DNA of 64,000 bases from Streptomyces sp. NBC_01237 (GTDB lineage: Bacteria > Actinomycetota > Actinomycetes > Streptomycetales > Streptomycetaceae): contig NZ_CP108508.1 in the NCBI RefSeq assembly GCF_035917275.1, forward strand, positions 6,262,001 to 6,326,000, written 5' to 3'. Below, piece by piece: positions 8,023 to 15,672 of this stretch. Under the pieces are notes generated by a model. It did not search any database, was not told the DNA's origin, and was given only the letters and a program-made list of their open reading frames with translations. The position numbers were made by a program, and so were the translations under genes. Position 1 is the first letter of the stretch; each line of letters begins with the position of its first letter.

Positions 8023-8994
8023 ATGCAGCCTAGGAACATGTCCATGAGCGGCGTCGTCGACCTCGCCGCCGTCAAGGCGGCCGGCGAGGCCAAGGTGAAG
8101 GCGGAGCAGGCCCGCGCGGAGGCCGCCCGCAACGGGGGCACCGGTGCCGTGGCGCCCGCCGCCCTGGTGATCGACGTCGACGAAGCCGGCTTCGAGCGCG
8201 ATGTCCTCCAGCGCTCCGCCGAGGTCCCCGTCGTCATCGACTTCTGGGCCGAGTGGTGCGAGCCGTGCAAGCAGCTGGGGCCGCTCCTGGAGCGTCTGGC
8301 CGTCGAGTACAACGGCCGCTTCCTGCTGGCCAAGGTCGATGTCGACGCCAACCAGATGCTGATGCAGCAGTTCGGCATCCAGGGCATTCCCGCGGTCTTC
8401 GCCGTGGTCGCCGGTCAGGCCCTCCCGCTCTTCCAGGGCGCGGCCCCCGAGGCCCAGATCCGCGAGACCCTGGACCAGTTGATCCAGGTCGGCGAGGAGC
8501 GGTTCGGCCTCACCGGCATCGTCGTCGACCCGGACGCCGGTACCGAGGGAGCCGCCCCGGCCGAGGTGCCCGCCGGGCCGTACGACGCGCTGCTGGAGGC
8601 GGCCGCGCAGGCGCTGGACGCCAATGACTTCGGCGGTGCGGTCCAGGCGTACAAGAACGTGCTCGTCGACGACCCGGGCAATCCGGAGGCCAAGCTCGGC
8701 CTCGCACAGGCCGAACTGCTGGCGCGCGTCCAGGACATGGACCCGCAGCAGGTGCGCAAGGACGCCGCCGAGGACCCGGCCGATGTGGCGGCCCAGATCG
8801 CCGCGGCGGACCTGGATCTGGTCGGCGGCCATGTCGAGGACGCCTTCGGGCGGCTCGTCGAGGCGGTCCGCCGGAATTTCGGTGACGACCGGGACGCGGC
8901 GCGGGTGCGACTGCTGGAGCTCTTCGAGGTGATCGGCCCCGAGGACCCGCGCGTCAGCTCCGCCAGGACCGCGCTGGCACGGGTCTTGTTCTGA
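8023..8994 (+). CDS. Thioredoxin-TPR chaperedoxin (YbbN/CnoX-like)
   Basis: A 323-residue cytoplasmic protein made of an N-terminal thioredoxin domain (about residues 50-155) and a C-terminal TPR-like helical region (about 180-320). The redox site is WCEPC with Cys79 and Cys82, followed by the cis-proline motif GIPAVF. This architecture is that of YbbN/CnoX, which protects and reduces oxidised clients; here the CxxC is complete, so a disulphide-reductase activity is plausible. The ATG at 8023 is chosen because it has the GGGGGGAGGA ribosome-binding site and the upstream reading runs through the 21-bp repeats. It stands alone, followed by a strong terminator. Confidence 0.88.
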   Translation: MQPRNMSMSGVVDLAAVKAAGEAKVKAEQARAEAARNGGTGAVAPAALVIDVDEAGFERDVLQRSAEVPVVIDFWAEWCEPCKQLGPLLERLAVEYNGRFLLAKVDVDANQMLMQQFGIQGIPAVFAVVAGQALPLFQGAAPEAQIRETLDQLIQVGEERFGLTGIVVDPDAGTEGAAPAEVPAGPYDALLEAAAQALDANDFGGAVQAYKNVLVDDPGNPEAKLGLAQAELLARVQDMDPQQVRKDAAEDPADVAAQIAAADLDLVGGHVEDAFGRLVEAVRRNFGDDRDAARVRLLELFEVIGPEDPRVSSARTALARVLF

Positions 8995-9003
8995 TGTGAC
9001 AAC

Positions 9004-9039
9004 ACGGCCGCGATACCCCCCGGGTGTCGCGGCCGTTTT
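9004..9039 (+). terminator. Intrinsic terminator after the chaperedoxin gene
   Basis: A 10-bp perfect stem (ACGGCCGCGA at 9004-9013, TCGCGGCCGT at 9027-9036) is extended by weaker pairs in the loop and is followed directly by four Ts. Confidence 0.85.
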
Positions 9040-9098
9040 CGCGTCCGGACGATAAGAGACACCTGTGCTTTACCAAATCTTGATAAAAGCGCGAGCTG

Positions 9099-9111
9099 TT
9101 ACTCGCAGTAA
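9099..9111. promoter_or_regulatory. Inverted repeat TTACT-N3-AGTAA, candidate operator
   Basis: A dyad TTACT cgc AGTAA lies inside a longer imperfect dyad with outer arms GCGCGA (9089-9094) and TCGCGC (9113-9118). The same half-site recurs at 9227-9242. A TetR-type operator upstream of the DUF6230 cluster is inferred. Confidence 0.55.
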
Positions 9112-9226
9112 ATCGCGCTCGGCGTTCTGTCCGGGTCGATCCCTGATTCCTCCCATTCCGCTGCCCCTTTCGTGCCACCCTGTGTGGCCGGGCGATGGCC
9201 CCGCGTCGCGGCCCGGTTATCGGGCC

Positions 9227-9242
9227 GTTACTAGCGAGTAAC
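9227..9242. promoter_or_regulatory. Inverted repeat GTTACT-N4-AGTAAC, candidate operator
   Basis: Perfect 6-bp arms GTTACT and AGTAAC flank a four-base centre. This is the second copy of the TTACT/AGTAA half-site pair in the same upstream region, 128 bases from the first. Confidence 0.6.
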
Positions 9243-9591
9243 GAACCCCCTTGTGCCCCGGCCGCGAATGGACCACGATCGGCCACGCTCGGTCCAATAC
9301 CGCCGGCCCGGCCTCCAGCCGGTGCGGGAGGGCCTGTTGGGTCCCCACCGAGTGGGCCGGCGGCAGTGGCGCCGGTCGCGGACAGGGGGGTTCCTGCCGA
9401 CCGGCAGGGCCTGTCCGACCGGTCGCGCAGAACGCGCGGCCAGTGGTTGTCGCTCGGGGGTGAACGCCGGTGAATCGGATGCGGTACGCCTCCGGTACGG
9501 GCGCTCTCCTTCCCGAGGACGTAGCACTTCTCCCATCCCGGGGCGGGCACGATGTCCGTCCGGAGATGAACGTCCGAGAAGGAGGAAATTT

Positions 9592-10245
9592 ATGAGTTCC
9601 CAGGTTCGCGGTGGAACGAGATGGAAGCGCTTCGCTCTGGTCATGGTGCCGAGCGTCGTCGCGACCGCAGCTGTGGGTGTCGGTCTCGCGCAGGGCGCGC
9701 TCGCCGCGTCGTTCAGTGTGTCCGGCCAGAGCTTCAAGGTCAGCACGGACAAGCTCGTCGGTGAGAACTTCGTCCAGTACGGCAGCGTCGCGGTCGGCAA
9801 GGACCTCGAGGGCAAGGCGGCGGCGCACCCCGTCGCGGTGTCGGGCTTCAGCAAGGCCACGATCACCAACATGTGCCAGTCGGTGGTCACGCCGAACCTG
9901 CCCTTCGGTCTCGGCAGCGTCAGCCTGGAGCTGAACGCGGGCACGGACCCGAAGAAGCCGGTCGTGGCGACCAACCTGTACCTCGACATCTCGCAGCTCG
10001 ACGCCGACGCGTACTTCGAGAAGATCGACATCGGTGTGGCGGCGGGCTCCCTCAAGGACCCGAACAACCCGGAGAGCATAGGCATCCAGCCTGGCACTCA
10101 GGCCAACCTCAACGGCTTCTCGCAGCGGGCCGACACGGCCACGCTGACCGGTGTGGAGCAGACGGCCTGGGCGACCACGGCCGGCACCTTCAAGCTCAGC
10201 AACCTGAGTCTGAAGCTGCACAAGGGCGTCAAGGAGTGCTTCTAG
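9592..10245 (+). CDS. DUF6230 secreted protein
   Basis: A 217-residue exported protein of the DUF6230 family, sometimes labelled cholesterol esterase in databases without support here: I see no serine-hydrolase GxSxG motif. The N-terminus has a twin-basic start, a hydrophobic segment at about residues 14-34 and a probable signal-peptidase site after GALA. The mature part is rich in beta-forming segments (for example VAVSGFSKATI, LYLDISQLDADAYF, FKLSNLSLKL) with two cysteines, near the middle and at the extreme C-terminus, which could pair. It opens a three-gene unit with a DUF6114 membrane protein and a Pro/Ser-rich secreted protein. The function is unknown; a cell-surface role is inferred. 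Confidence 0.85.
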   Translation: MSSQVRGGTRWKRFALVMVPSVVATAAVGVGLAQGALAASFSVSGQSFKVSTDKLVGENFVQYGSVAVGKDLEGKAAAHPVAVSGFSKATITNMCQSVVTPNLPFGLGSVSLELNAGTDPKKPVVATNLYLDISQLDADAYFEKIDIGVAAGSLKDPNNPESIGIQPGTQANLNGFSQRADTATLTGVEQTAWATTAGTFKLSNLSLKLHKGVKECF

Positions 10246-10339
10246 CACTCGCCCGGGTGGCCGGAACGCTCCCTGCGGGCCTCCGGCCGCCCACCCTTTC
10301 TCTTCTCACAGCAGTACCGGTTCCAGGGAGCTGTTTTCC

Positions 10340-10915
10340 ATGAGCCCCGAGTCCACAGGGCAGAACGAGCACTACCTCACCGTCTTCCGGCGGGGATTCC
10401 GCACCTGGCGGGGTAACCGGCCGTTCTGGGCGGGCCTGTTCACCATCGTGGGCGGTGTACCCATCGCCTACTTCCCGTACGCCAATATGCATCTCGGCAA
10501 TATGACGCTGGCGATGTCCACCACCGCCGGCGCCGGATCCCTGATCATCGGGATCCTGCTGATGACACTGGGCCTGACCATGTGGTTCCACCACATCGTC
10601 CGGGTGTTCGCCGGTGTCGCCGCGATCCTGCTCGCGCTGATCTCCATCCCCGTCGCCAACATCGGCGGCTTCCTGATCGGTTTCCTCTTCGCCCTGCTGG
10701 GCGGCGCGCTGTCCATCTCCTGGGCCCCGGGCGAACCGGTGAAGGACGAGGCCGCGTTCGGCGAGGGCACCACCCCCGCGGGCGAGGCGTTCGCGGAGCA
10801 CCAGCCGCACGGCGCGCGTCCCGAGGACGCCCTGCACCCAGCGGCCCTTCCTCAGCAACCAGTCAGGTTCGACAAGGCAGTTGAGGCCGACGGCGGGAGG
10901 CATCATGCGGGGTGA
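10340..10915 (+). CDS. DUF6114 integral membrane protein
   Basis: A 191-residue membrane protein of the DUF6114 family. After a basic, aromatic N-terminus (FRRGFRTWRGNRPFW) there are four predicted membrane segments at about residues 32-50, 52-75, 82-98 and 102-125, then a hydrophilic acidic tail of about 65 residues. It follows the DUF6230 gene after 94 bases and its stop codon overlaps the start of the next gene by 11 bases, so the last two genes are translationally coupled. DUF6230 and DUF6114 genes commonly occur side by side in streptomycetes, which suggests that the membrane protein assists export, anchoring or assembly of the secreted partner. This is inference; no enzymatic motif is visible. 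Confidence 0.85.
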   Translation: MSPESTGQNEHYLTVFRRGFRTWRGNRPFWAGLFTIVGGVPIAYFPYANMHLGNMTLAMSTTAGAGSLIIGILLMTLGLTMWFHHIVRVFAGVAAILLALISIPVANIGGFLIGFLFALLGGALSISWAPGEPVKDEAAFGEGTTPAGEAFAEHQPHGARPEDALHPAALPQQPVRFDKAVEADGGRHHAG

Positions 10916-12179
10916 CGACGCACAGCGGACGAACGCCCTCCCCGGCGAGGGCCTTCGCGAACGCAGAGGACCGCGCCACGCGGCCCCCAAGAAGTCGCTG
11001 CTGACCAAGCTTCACATGCCCAACGGCAAGAAGGCGTTCGCGCTCGCCGCGATGCCCACGGCGGTCTTCGTCGGCATGGGACTCACTCCCAAGCTGGCAC
11101 TGGCCGACGACCACGCGGACATCCCGTTCGCTCCCGGCCCGTGCGTGACCCGGTCCGACGAGCCGAGCGAGTCCGAGTCGCCGAAGGCGACGCCGTCCCC
11201 GTCGGCCACGTCCAAGGACGAGGCGGGCAAGGGCGAGGAGTCCGGCAAGGACGACGGCGCGACCCCGAAGCCGTCGGCCAGTACCCCGACGGGTGAGGAC
11301 CCGGCGGGCGACGCGGCGAAGGAGAAGTCCGCCCCGACGCCCGGCCCGACACCTACGCCCACCAAGTCGAAGAACCCGCTCGACCCGCTCGGTGTCGGCG
11401 ACGCCCTCAAGGACCTCTTCGACGGACCGGACAAGGAGACGGCGAGCCCGTCCCCGAGTGCCACCACCGGGACCCCGAAGCCGTCGGACTCCGCCACCAC
11501 CGCCCCGGCCGACAAGGACAAGGGCAAGGACGGGGACCGGGAGAAGGGCACGGCCGACAAGACCGCCGACGCCATCCGCGAGGCGGCGGACCGGGCGGGC
11601 AAGAACGTCGAGGAGCTCGACGAGGACGTCAAGGGCCTCGACCCCAAGAAGGACGAGGACATCCCGGACGGCGCCAAGCCGCGCTTCCCGTGCCCGACCG
11701 CCGATCCCGACGCGCTCGCCGCGGCCGACCTGGAGCAGGGCCTGCCACTGCTCCCGACCGACCCGTGGATCCTGGAATCGTCGATGCTCACGCTCAACGG
11801 TCTCGACTACAAGGGCATCGTCGAGGTGCGGAAGGCGGACGGCAGCATCAAGAAGGTGCTGAAGTTCACCGCGAGCTCGATCGACATCAAGGACCTCCAC
11901 CAGCTGACGACCGGTCCGGTGGCCGGCACCACGGGCCATGTGAAGTCGCGGCCCGGCTCCACGTCGACCATCCGCAACGGCACGGTGACGATGTACACGG
12001 AGGAGCTGAAGGGCAACCTCTTCGGCCTCATCCCGATCACCTTCAACACGGAGACCCCGCCGCCGTTGAACGTCCCGTTCGCCTTCTTCACCAAGGTGAA
12101 GGTGACGCAGGCCGGCCAGTTCGGCGGCTCGCTCACGGTGCCCGGCCTGGAGAACTTCTTCACCGGCGGCAAGGGCTAG
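10905..12179 (+). CDS. Secreted Pro/Ser/Thr-rich protein of the DUF6230/DUF6114 cluster
   Basis: A 424-residue exported protein with no family I can name. The N-terminus is long and basic, with a hydrophobic stretch at about 43-66 ending in LALADDH, a likely signal-peptidase site. Residues about 80-240 are low-complexity Ser/Pro/Thr/Lys/Asp, a wall-spanning stalk type. The C-terminal 160 residues form a beta-rich globular domain (MLTLNGLDYKGIVEV, TGHVKSRPGSTSTIRNG, GGSLTVPGLENFF) that superficially resembles the DUF6230 fold. The ATG at 10905 is chosen because GGGAGG precedes it and it overlaps the stop of the DUF6114 gene; an in-frame TTG at 10881 is less likely. A perfect bidirectional terminator follows. 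Confidence 0.75.
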   Translation: MRGDDAQRTNALPGEGLRERRGPRHAAPKKSLLTKLHMPNGKKAFALAAMPTAVFVGMGLTPKLALADDHADIPFAPGPCVTRSDEPSESESPKATPSPSATSKDEAGKGEESGKDDGATPKPSASTPTGEDPAGDAAKEKSAPTPGPTPTPTKSKNPLDPLGVGDALKDLFDGPDKETASPSPSATTGTPKPSDSATTAPADKDKGKDGDREKGTADKTADAIREAADRAGKNVEELDEDVKGLDPKKDEDIPDGAKPRFPCPTADPDALAAADLEQGLPLLPTDPWILESSMLTLNGLDYKGIVEVRKADGSIKKVLKFTASSIDIKDLHQLTTGPVAGTTGHVKSRPGSTSTIRNGTVTMYTEELKGNLFGLIPITFNTETPPPLNVPFAFFTKVKVTQAGQFGGSLTVPGLENFFTGGKG

Positions 12180-12220
12180 GCCCGCGCCGCCCGACGACCC
12201 GTCATGGGAGCCGCACGGAA

Positions 12221-12267
12221 TGACGGTGGCCCGCACCCTCTGGAGTCAGGGGTGCGGGCCACCGTCA
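12221..12267. terminator. Bidirectional terminator, 18-bp perfect stem
   Basis: The arm at 12221-12238 (TGACGGTGGCCCGCACCC) pairs without mismatch with 12250-12267 around an 11-base loop. It lies between the convergent secreted-protein gene and the DUF4279 gene and can serve both. Confidence 0.9.
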
Positions 12268-12271
12268 TGTC

Positions 12272-12733
12272 TCACGGCGCGGCAGGATCGTCGCACGCGT
12301 GGAAGACGTACTGGTCGATGTCCAGATCGGCGCGAGCCGTGGCGAGCCAGGCTATGAGCGGGGCACCGAGGGCGATGCCCTTCGCCATCCCGTCGTCGAG
12401 ATCGTGGATGCTCTGGACCATGACCAGCGAGACGTCCGCGTCGCCGCTGTCGGAGAGTTCCCCCAGCGCGCGGGCGAACGCGTCGCCCCAGCCGAGAACG
12501 ATCCGTTCGAGGTCCTCCGGGCGGGCCCCCGGTCCGGGCGCCGGGACGTGCCGCTGCCAGCCGGTGTGTCCGTACGGCCGCGACTGCGGACGCTTGCGGG
12601 TCCCGCGTGCGTACGAGCGGTCGGCACGGATTCCCAGCCGGGCATCGATCTCCTGGGGCCGGAGCGATTCGCTGATGACCCGGACGTACATCCGGAAGGG
12701 TTCGGACGGAGACTGCCCGTCGGTCCGGGACAT
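12272..12733 (-). CDS. DUF4279 domain protein
   Basis: A 153-residue soluble protein matching the DUF4279 pattern: an N-terminal strand MYVRVISESL, then RPQEIDARLGIRADRSYARG and a mid-region beginning GHTGWQRHVP, ending with a Trp/Asp-rich C-terminal half. The ATG at 12733 is preferred to an upstream in-frame GTG at 12757 because GAGGGG sits six bases before it. The role of DUF4279 is not established. The gene lies alone between two terminators, upstream of nothing on its own strand except the surface cluster terminator. Immunity-like or housekeeping roles are both possible and I cannot choose. Confidence 0.7.
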   Translation of the reverse strand: MSRTDGQSPSEPFRMYVRVISESLRPQEIDARLGIRADRSYARGTRKRPQSRPYGHTGWQRHVPAPGPGARPEDLERIVLGWGDAFARALGELSDSGDADVSLVMVQSIHDLDDGMAKGIALGAPLIAWLATARADLDIDQYVFHACDDPAAP

Positions 12734-12816
12734 GTGGTTCCCCTCGTTCGTGGACACGGCCCGGCGCGTGGAGTGCGTGGACCGGCCCTGTTCCCGGACA
12801 GGGCCCCGGACACGGG

Positions 12817-12850
12817 CCGGCCCCCGGCAGCGTGTGCAGCCGGGGGCCGG
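12817..12850 (-). terminator. Terminator after pyk
   Basis: A 12-bp GC-rich perfect stem (CCGGCCCCCGGC at 12817-12828 with 12839-12850) and a 10-base loop lie 20 bases after the pyk stop. A second 8-bp hairpin (12784-12805) follows. Confidence 0.75.
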
Positions 12851-12869
12851 GACCGTACAGCCGGGCGGG

Positions 12870-14300
12870 CTAGTCGCGCTCGCCGCCGCCCAGGTGGTGG
12901 ACCCGGACCATGTTGGTGGTGCCGGGGATGCCGGGGGGCGAGCCGGCCGTGATGACCATCGTGTCGCCGTCGTTGTAGCGGTTCAGCTTCAGCAGCTCCG
13001 CGTCGACCAGCTCGACCATGGCGTCGGTGTTGTCCACGTGCGGCACGACGTGCGCCTCGACGCCCCAGCTCAGCGAGAGCTGGTTGCGGGTGGACTCGTC
13101 CGTGGTGAAGGCGAGGATCGGCTGCGCGACGCGGTAGCGGGAGAGGCGGCGGGCCGTGTCACCGGACTTGGTGAAGGCGACCAGCGCCTTGCCGTCCAGG
13201 AAGTCCGCGATCTCGCAGGCCGCGCGGGCCACCGAACCGCCCTGGGTACGGGGCTTCTTGCCCGGCACCAGCGGCTGGAGGCCCTTGGAGAGCAGCTCCT
13301 CCTCGGCGGCGACGACGATCTTCGACATCGTCTTGACCGTCTCGATGGGATAGGCGCCCACGGACGACTCGGCGGAGAGCATGACCGCGTCCGCGCCGTC
13401 CAGGATCGCGTTGGCGACGTCGGACGCCTCGGCGCGGGTCGGCCGCGAGTTGGTGATCATCGACTCCATCATCTGGGTCGCCACGATCACCGGCTTGGCG
13501 TTGCGGCGGCACAGCTCGACGAGGCGCTTCTGCACCATCGGGACCTTTTCGAGCGGGTACTCGACGGCCAGGTCGCCACGGGCCACCATCACACCGTCGA
13601 ACGCCATGACGACGCCCTCCATGTGCTCGACGGCCTGCGGCTTCTCCACCTTGGCGATGACGGGGACCCGGCGGCCCTCCTCGTCCATCACCTTGTGGAC
13701 GTCCTTGACGTCCTCGGCGTCCCGCACGAAGGACAGGGCCACCAGGTCGCAGCCCATCCGCAGCGCGAAGCGCAGGTCCTCGATGTCCTTCTCGGACAGG
13801 GCCGGGACGTTCACCGCCGCGCCGGGCAGGTTGATGCCCTTGTGGTCGGAGATGACACCGCCCTCGATGACGATGGTCCTGACCCGGGGGCCCTCGACCG
13901 AGATGACCTTGAGCTCGACGTTGCCGTCGTTGATCAGGATCGGGTCGCCCTTGGTGACGTCGCCGGGCAGACCCTTGTAGGTCGTGCCGCAGATCGACTT
14001 GTCGCCGGGGACGTCCTCGGAGGTGATGGTGAACTCGTCCCCGCGGACCAGCTCGACGGGCCCCTCGGCGAACTTCGCCAGGCGGATCTTCGGGCCCTGG
14101 AGGTCGGCGAGCACGCCCACCGCGCGGCCGGTCTCGGCGGCGGCCTTGCGGACCCGGTCGTAACGACCCTGGTGCTCCTCGTGGGTGCCGTGACTGAAGT
14201 TGAAGCGGGCCACGCTCATGCCGGCCTCGATCAGAGCGACGAGCTGCTCATGCGAGTCGACGGCGGGACCGAGGGTACAGACGATTTTGGAACGGCGCAT
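12870..14300 (-). CDS. pyk: Pyruvate kinase
   Basis: A 476-residue pyruvate kinase, which converts phosphoenolpyruvate and ADP to pyruvate and ATP in the cytoplasm. The start MRRSKIVCTLGPA is the family N-terminus. Visible motifs: substrate and metal binding ARFNFSHGTHEEH, DLQGPKIR, the catalytic-lysine signature VIAKVEKPQAV, MVARGDLAVE, VATQMMESM and the C-terminal regulatory domain with FTKSGDTARRLSRYR. Full length. It is preceded on the same strand by ackA with 74 bases between them and by a perfect 14-bp palindrome 29 bases upstream of the start. By memory this position corresponds to the second S. coelicolor pyruvate kinase (pyk2). It may be read together with pta-ackA or from its own promoter. 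Confidence 0.96.
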   Translation of the reverse strand: MRRSKIVCTLGPAVDSHEQLVALIEAGMSVARFNFSHGTHEEHQGRYDRVRKAAAETGRAVGVLADLQGPKIRLAKFAEGPVELVRGDEFTITSEDVPGDKSICGTTYKGLPGDVTKGDPILINDGNVELKVISVEGPRVRTIVIEGGVISDHKGINLPGAAVNVPALSEKDIEDLRFALRMGCDLVALSFVRDAEDVKDVHKVMDEEGRRVPVIAKVEKPQAVEHMEGVVMAFDGVMVARGDLAVEYPLEKVPMVQKRLVELCRRNAKPVIVATQMMESMITNSRPTRAEASDVANAILDGADAVMLSAESSVGAYPIETVKTMSKIVVAAEEELLSKGLQPLVPGKKPRTQGGSVARAACEIADFLDGKALVAFTKSGDTARRLSRYRVAQPILAFTTDESTRNQLSLSWGVEAHVVPHVDNTDAMVELVDAELLKLNRYNDGDTMVITAGSPPGIPGTTNMVRVHHLGGGERD

Positions 14301-14328
14301 GAGGCGGATCCTATCGGTTTGTTTCGCT

Positions 14329-14342
14329 ACGGAATATTCCGT
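14329..14342. promoter_or_regulatory. Perfect 14-bp palindrome upstream of pyk
   Basis: ACGGAATATTCCGT is its own reverse complement. It lies 29-42 bases upstream of the pyk start (minus strand) in the 74-base ackA-pyk gap, where the promoter or leader of pyk must lie if it has one. Candidate operator; regulator unknown. Confidence 0.55.
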
Positions 14343-14374
14343 CTGGTGGAAGATACAAAGGGGCGCGGGGGTGC

Positions 14375-15667
14375 TCAGTTGTCGACCTGTCCGACGGCGG
14401 TGCCGGCCTGTCCGGCGGTGGTCCGTCCGATGAGGGCGAAGGTCTGGTTCGCGATCTCCAGCTCCTCGTCCGTCGGCACCACGGCGACCGCCACCCGCGC
14501 GTAGTCCGGCGAGATCAGCCGCGGTTCGCCGGACCGCACGGCGTTCAGACCGGCGTCCACCGCCAGACCCAGCTCCGAGAGGCCGGCGACGGCAGCCTCC
14601 CGTACCGGCGCGGAGTTCTCGCCGACCCCCGCCGTGAACACCACCGCGTCCACCCGCCCGAGGACCGCCGAATAGGCGCCGATGTACTTCTTCAGGCGGT
14701 GGATGTAGATGTCGAAGGCCAGCGCGGCCCGCTCGTCGCCCTCGTCGACCCGGCGGCGGATCTCCCGCATGTCGTTGTCGCCGCACAGCCCGACCAGACC
14801 GCTCTTCTTGTTGAGCAGCACATCGATGTCGTCCGCCGACATGCCCGCCACCCGCTTGAGGTGGAACGTGACGGCCGGATCGATGTCTCCGGAGCGGGTA
14901 CCCATCACCAGCCCCTCCAAGGGGGTCAGCCCCATGGAGGTGTCCACGCACCGCCCGCCCGCCACCGCCGAGGCCGAGGCACCGTTGCCCAGGTGCAGCA
15001 CGATCAGGTTGAGCTCCTCCGGCGGGCGGCCCAGCAGCTCCGCCGTACGCCGGGAGACATACGCGTGCGACGTGCCGTGGAACCCGTAGCGGCGGATGCG
15101 GTGCGCGTCGGCGGTCTCGACGTCGATCGCGTACCGCGCCGCGTACTCCGGCATCGTCGTGTGGAACGCCGTGTCGAAGACCGCGACCTGGGGCAGGTCG
15201 GGACGCAGCGCCTGCGCCGTGCGGATACCGGTGATGTTCGCCGGGTTGTGCAGCGGCGCCACCGGCACCAGCCGCTCGATCTCGGTCAGCACCTCCTCGG
15301 TGATCACCGTCGGTTCGGTGAACCGCAGCCCGCCGTGCACCACCCGGTGGCCGATCGCCGCGAGTCCGGGGGAGTCCAGCCCGAGCCCGTCCGCCGCCAG
15401 CTCCTCGGCCGCCGCCTTCAGCGCCGCCCCGTGGTCGGCTATCGGGCCGACGCGCTCGCGGGGCTCCGCGCCGCCGCCGCTCAGCGGGGTGTGCACGAGG
15501 CGGGAGTCGGCCTCGCCGATCCGCTCGACCAGGCCGACCGCCAGCCGCGAGTGGTCGCGCATGTCGAGGAGCTGGTACTTCACCGACGAGGAGCCGGAGT
15601 TGAGGACGAGTACGCGATGGGGTTCCACAGGGGCCGGACCTTCGTCGGTGGTGGTCGTACGGGACAT
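14375..15667 (-). CDS. ackA: Acetate kinase
   Basis: A 430-residue acetate kinase that interconverts acetyl phosphate plus ADP and acetate plus ATP. The ASKHA-fold motifs are present: phosphate-1 motif VLVLNSGSSSVKY near residue 20, HRVVHGG, AVFDTAFHTTMP, GFHGTSHAYV, LHLGNGASASAV and VMGTRSGDIDPAV. The first 15 or so residues (MSRTTTTDEG) are a short extension relative to shorter family members. The ATG at 15667 is five bases after the pta stop and uses a GAGGAG site within the end of pta, so the genes are tightly coupled. Together they make the reversible acetate-acetyl-CoA pathway that handles overflow carbon. Confidence 0.96.
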   Translation of the reverse strand: MSRTTTTDEGPAPVEPHRVLVLNSGSSSVKYQLLDMRDHSRLAVGLVERIGEADSRLVHTPLSGGGAEPRERVGPIADHGAALKAAAEELAADGLGLDSPGLAAIGHRVVHGGLRFTEPTVITEEVLTEIERLVPVAPLHNPANITGIRTAQALRPDLPQVAVFDTAFHTTMPEYAARYAIDVETADAHRIRRYGFHGTSHAYVSRRTAELLGRPPEELNLIVLHLGNGASASAVAGGRCVDTSMGLTPLEGLVMGTRSGDIDPAVTFHLKRVAGMSADDIDVLLNKKSGLVGLCGDNDMREIRRRVDEGDERAALAFDIYIHRLKKYIGAYSAVLGRVDAVVFTAGVGENSAPVREAAVAGLSELGLAVDAGLNAVRSGEPRLISPDYARVAVAVVPTDEELEIANQTFALIGRTTAGQAGTAVGQVDN

Positions 15668-15672
15668 GCCGT

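Larger units (their letters stand above)
9040..9591. other. Long 5' region of the DUF6230 cluster
   Basis: About 550 bases without a convincing gene. It contains two inverted repeats with identical TTACT/AGTAA half-sites (9099-9111 and 9227-9242), a 7-bp hairpin at 9209-9227, and a very strong ribosome-binding site (GGAGG) just before 9592. The ORFs visible here are low-complexity shadows. The length of the gap suggests a complex promoter or a long 5' untranslated region. Confidence 0.5.

Noticed and set aside
7712..8047. 111-codon plus-strand reading through the 21-bp repeats
   Set aside because: Encodes repeated LSGAH units only because the repeat period is a multiple of three. It has no good start and overlaps the real chaperedoxin start.
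9592..10245. Cholesterol esterase function for the DUF6230 protein
   Set aside because: No GxSxG or other hydrolase motif is visible; the name is probably a propagated database label.
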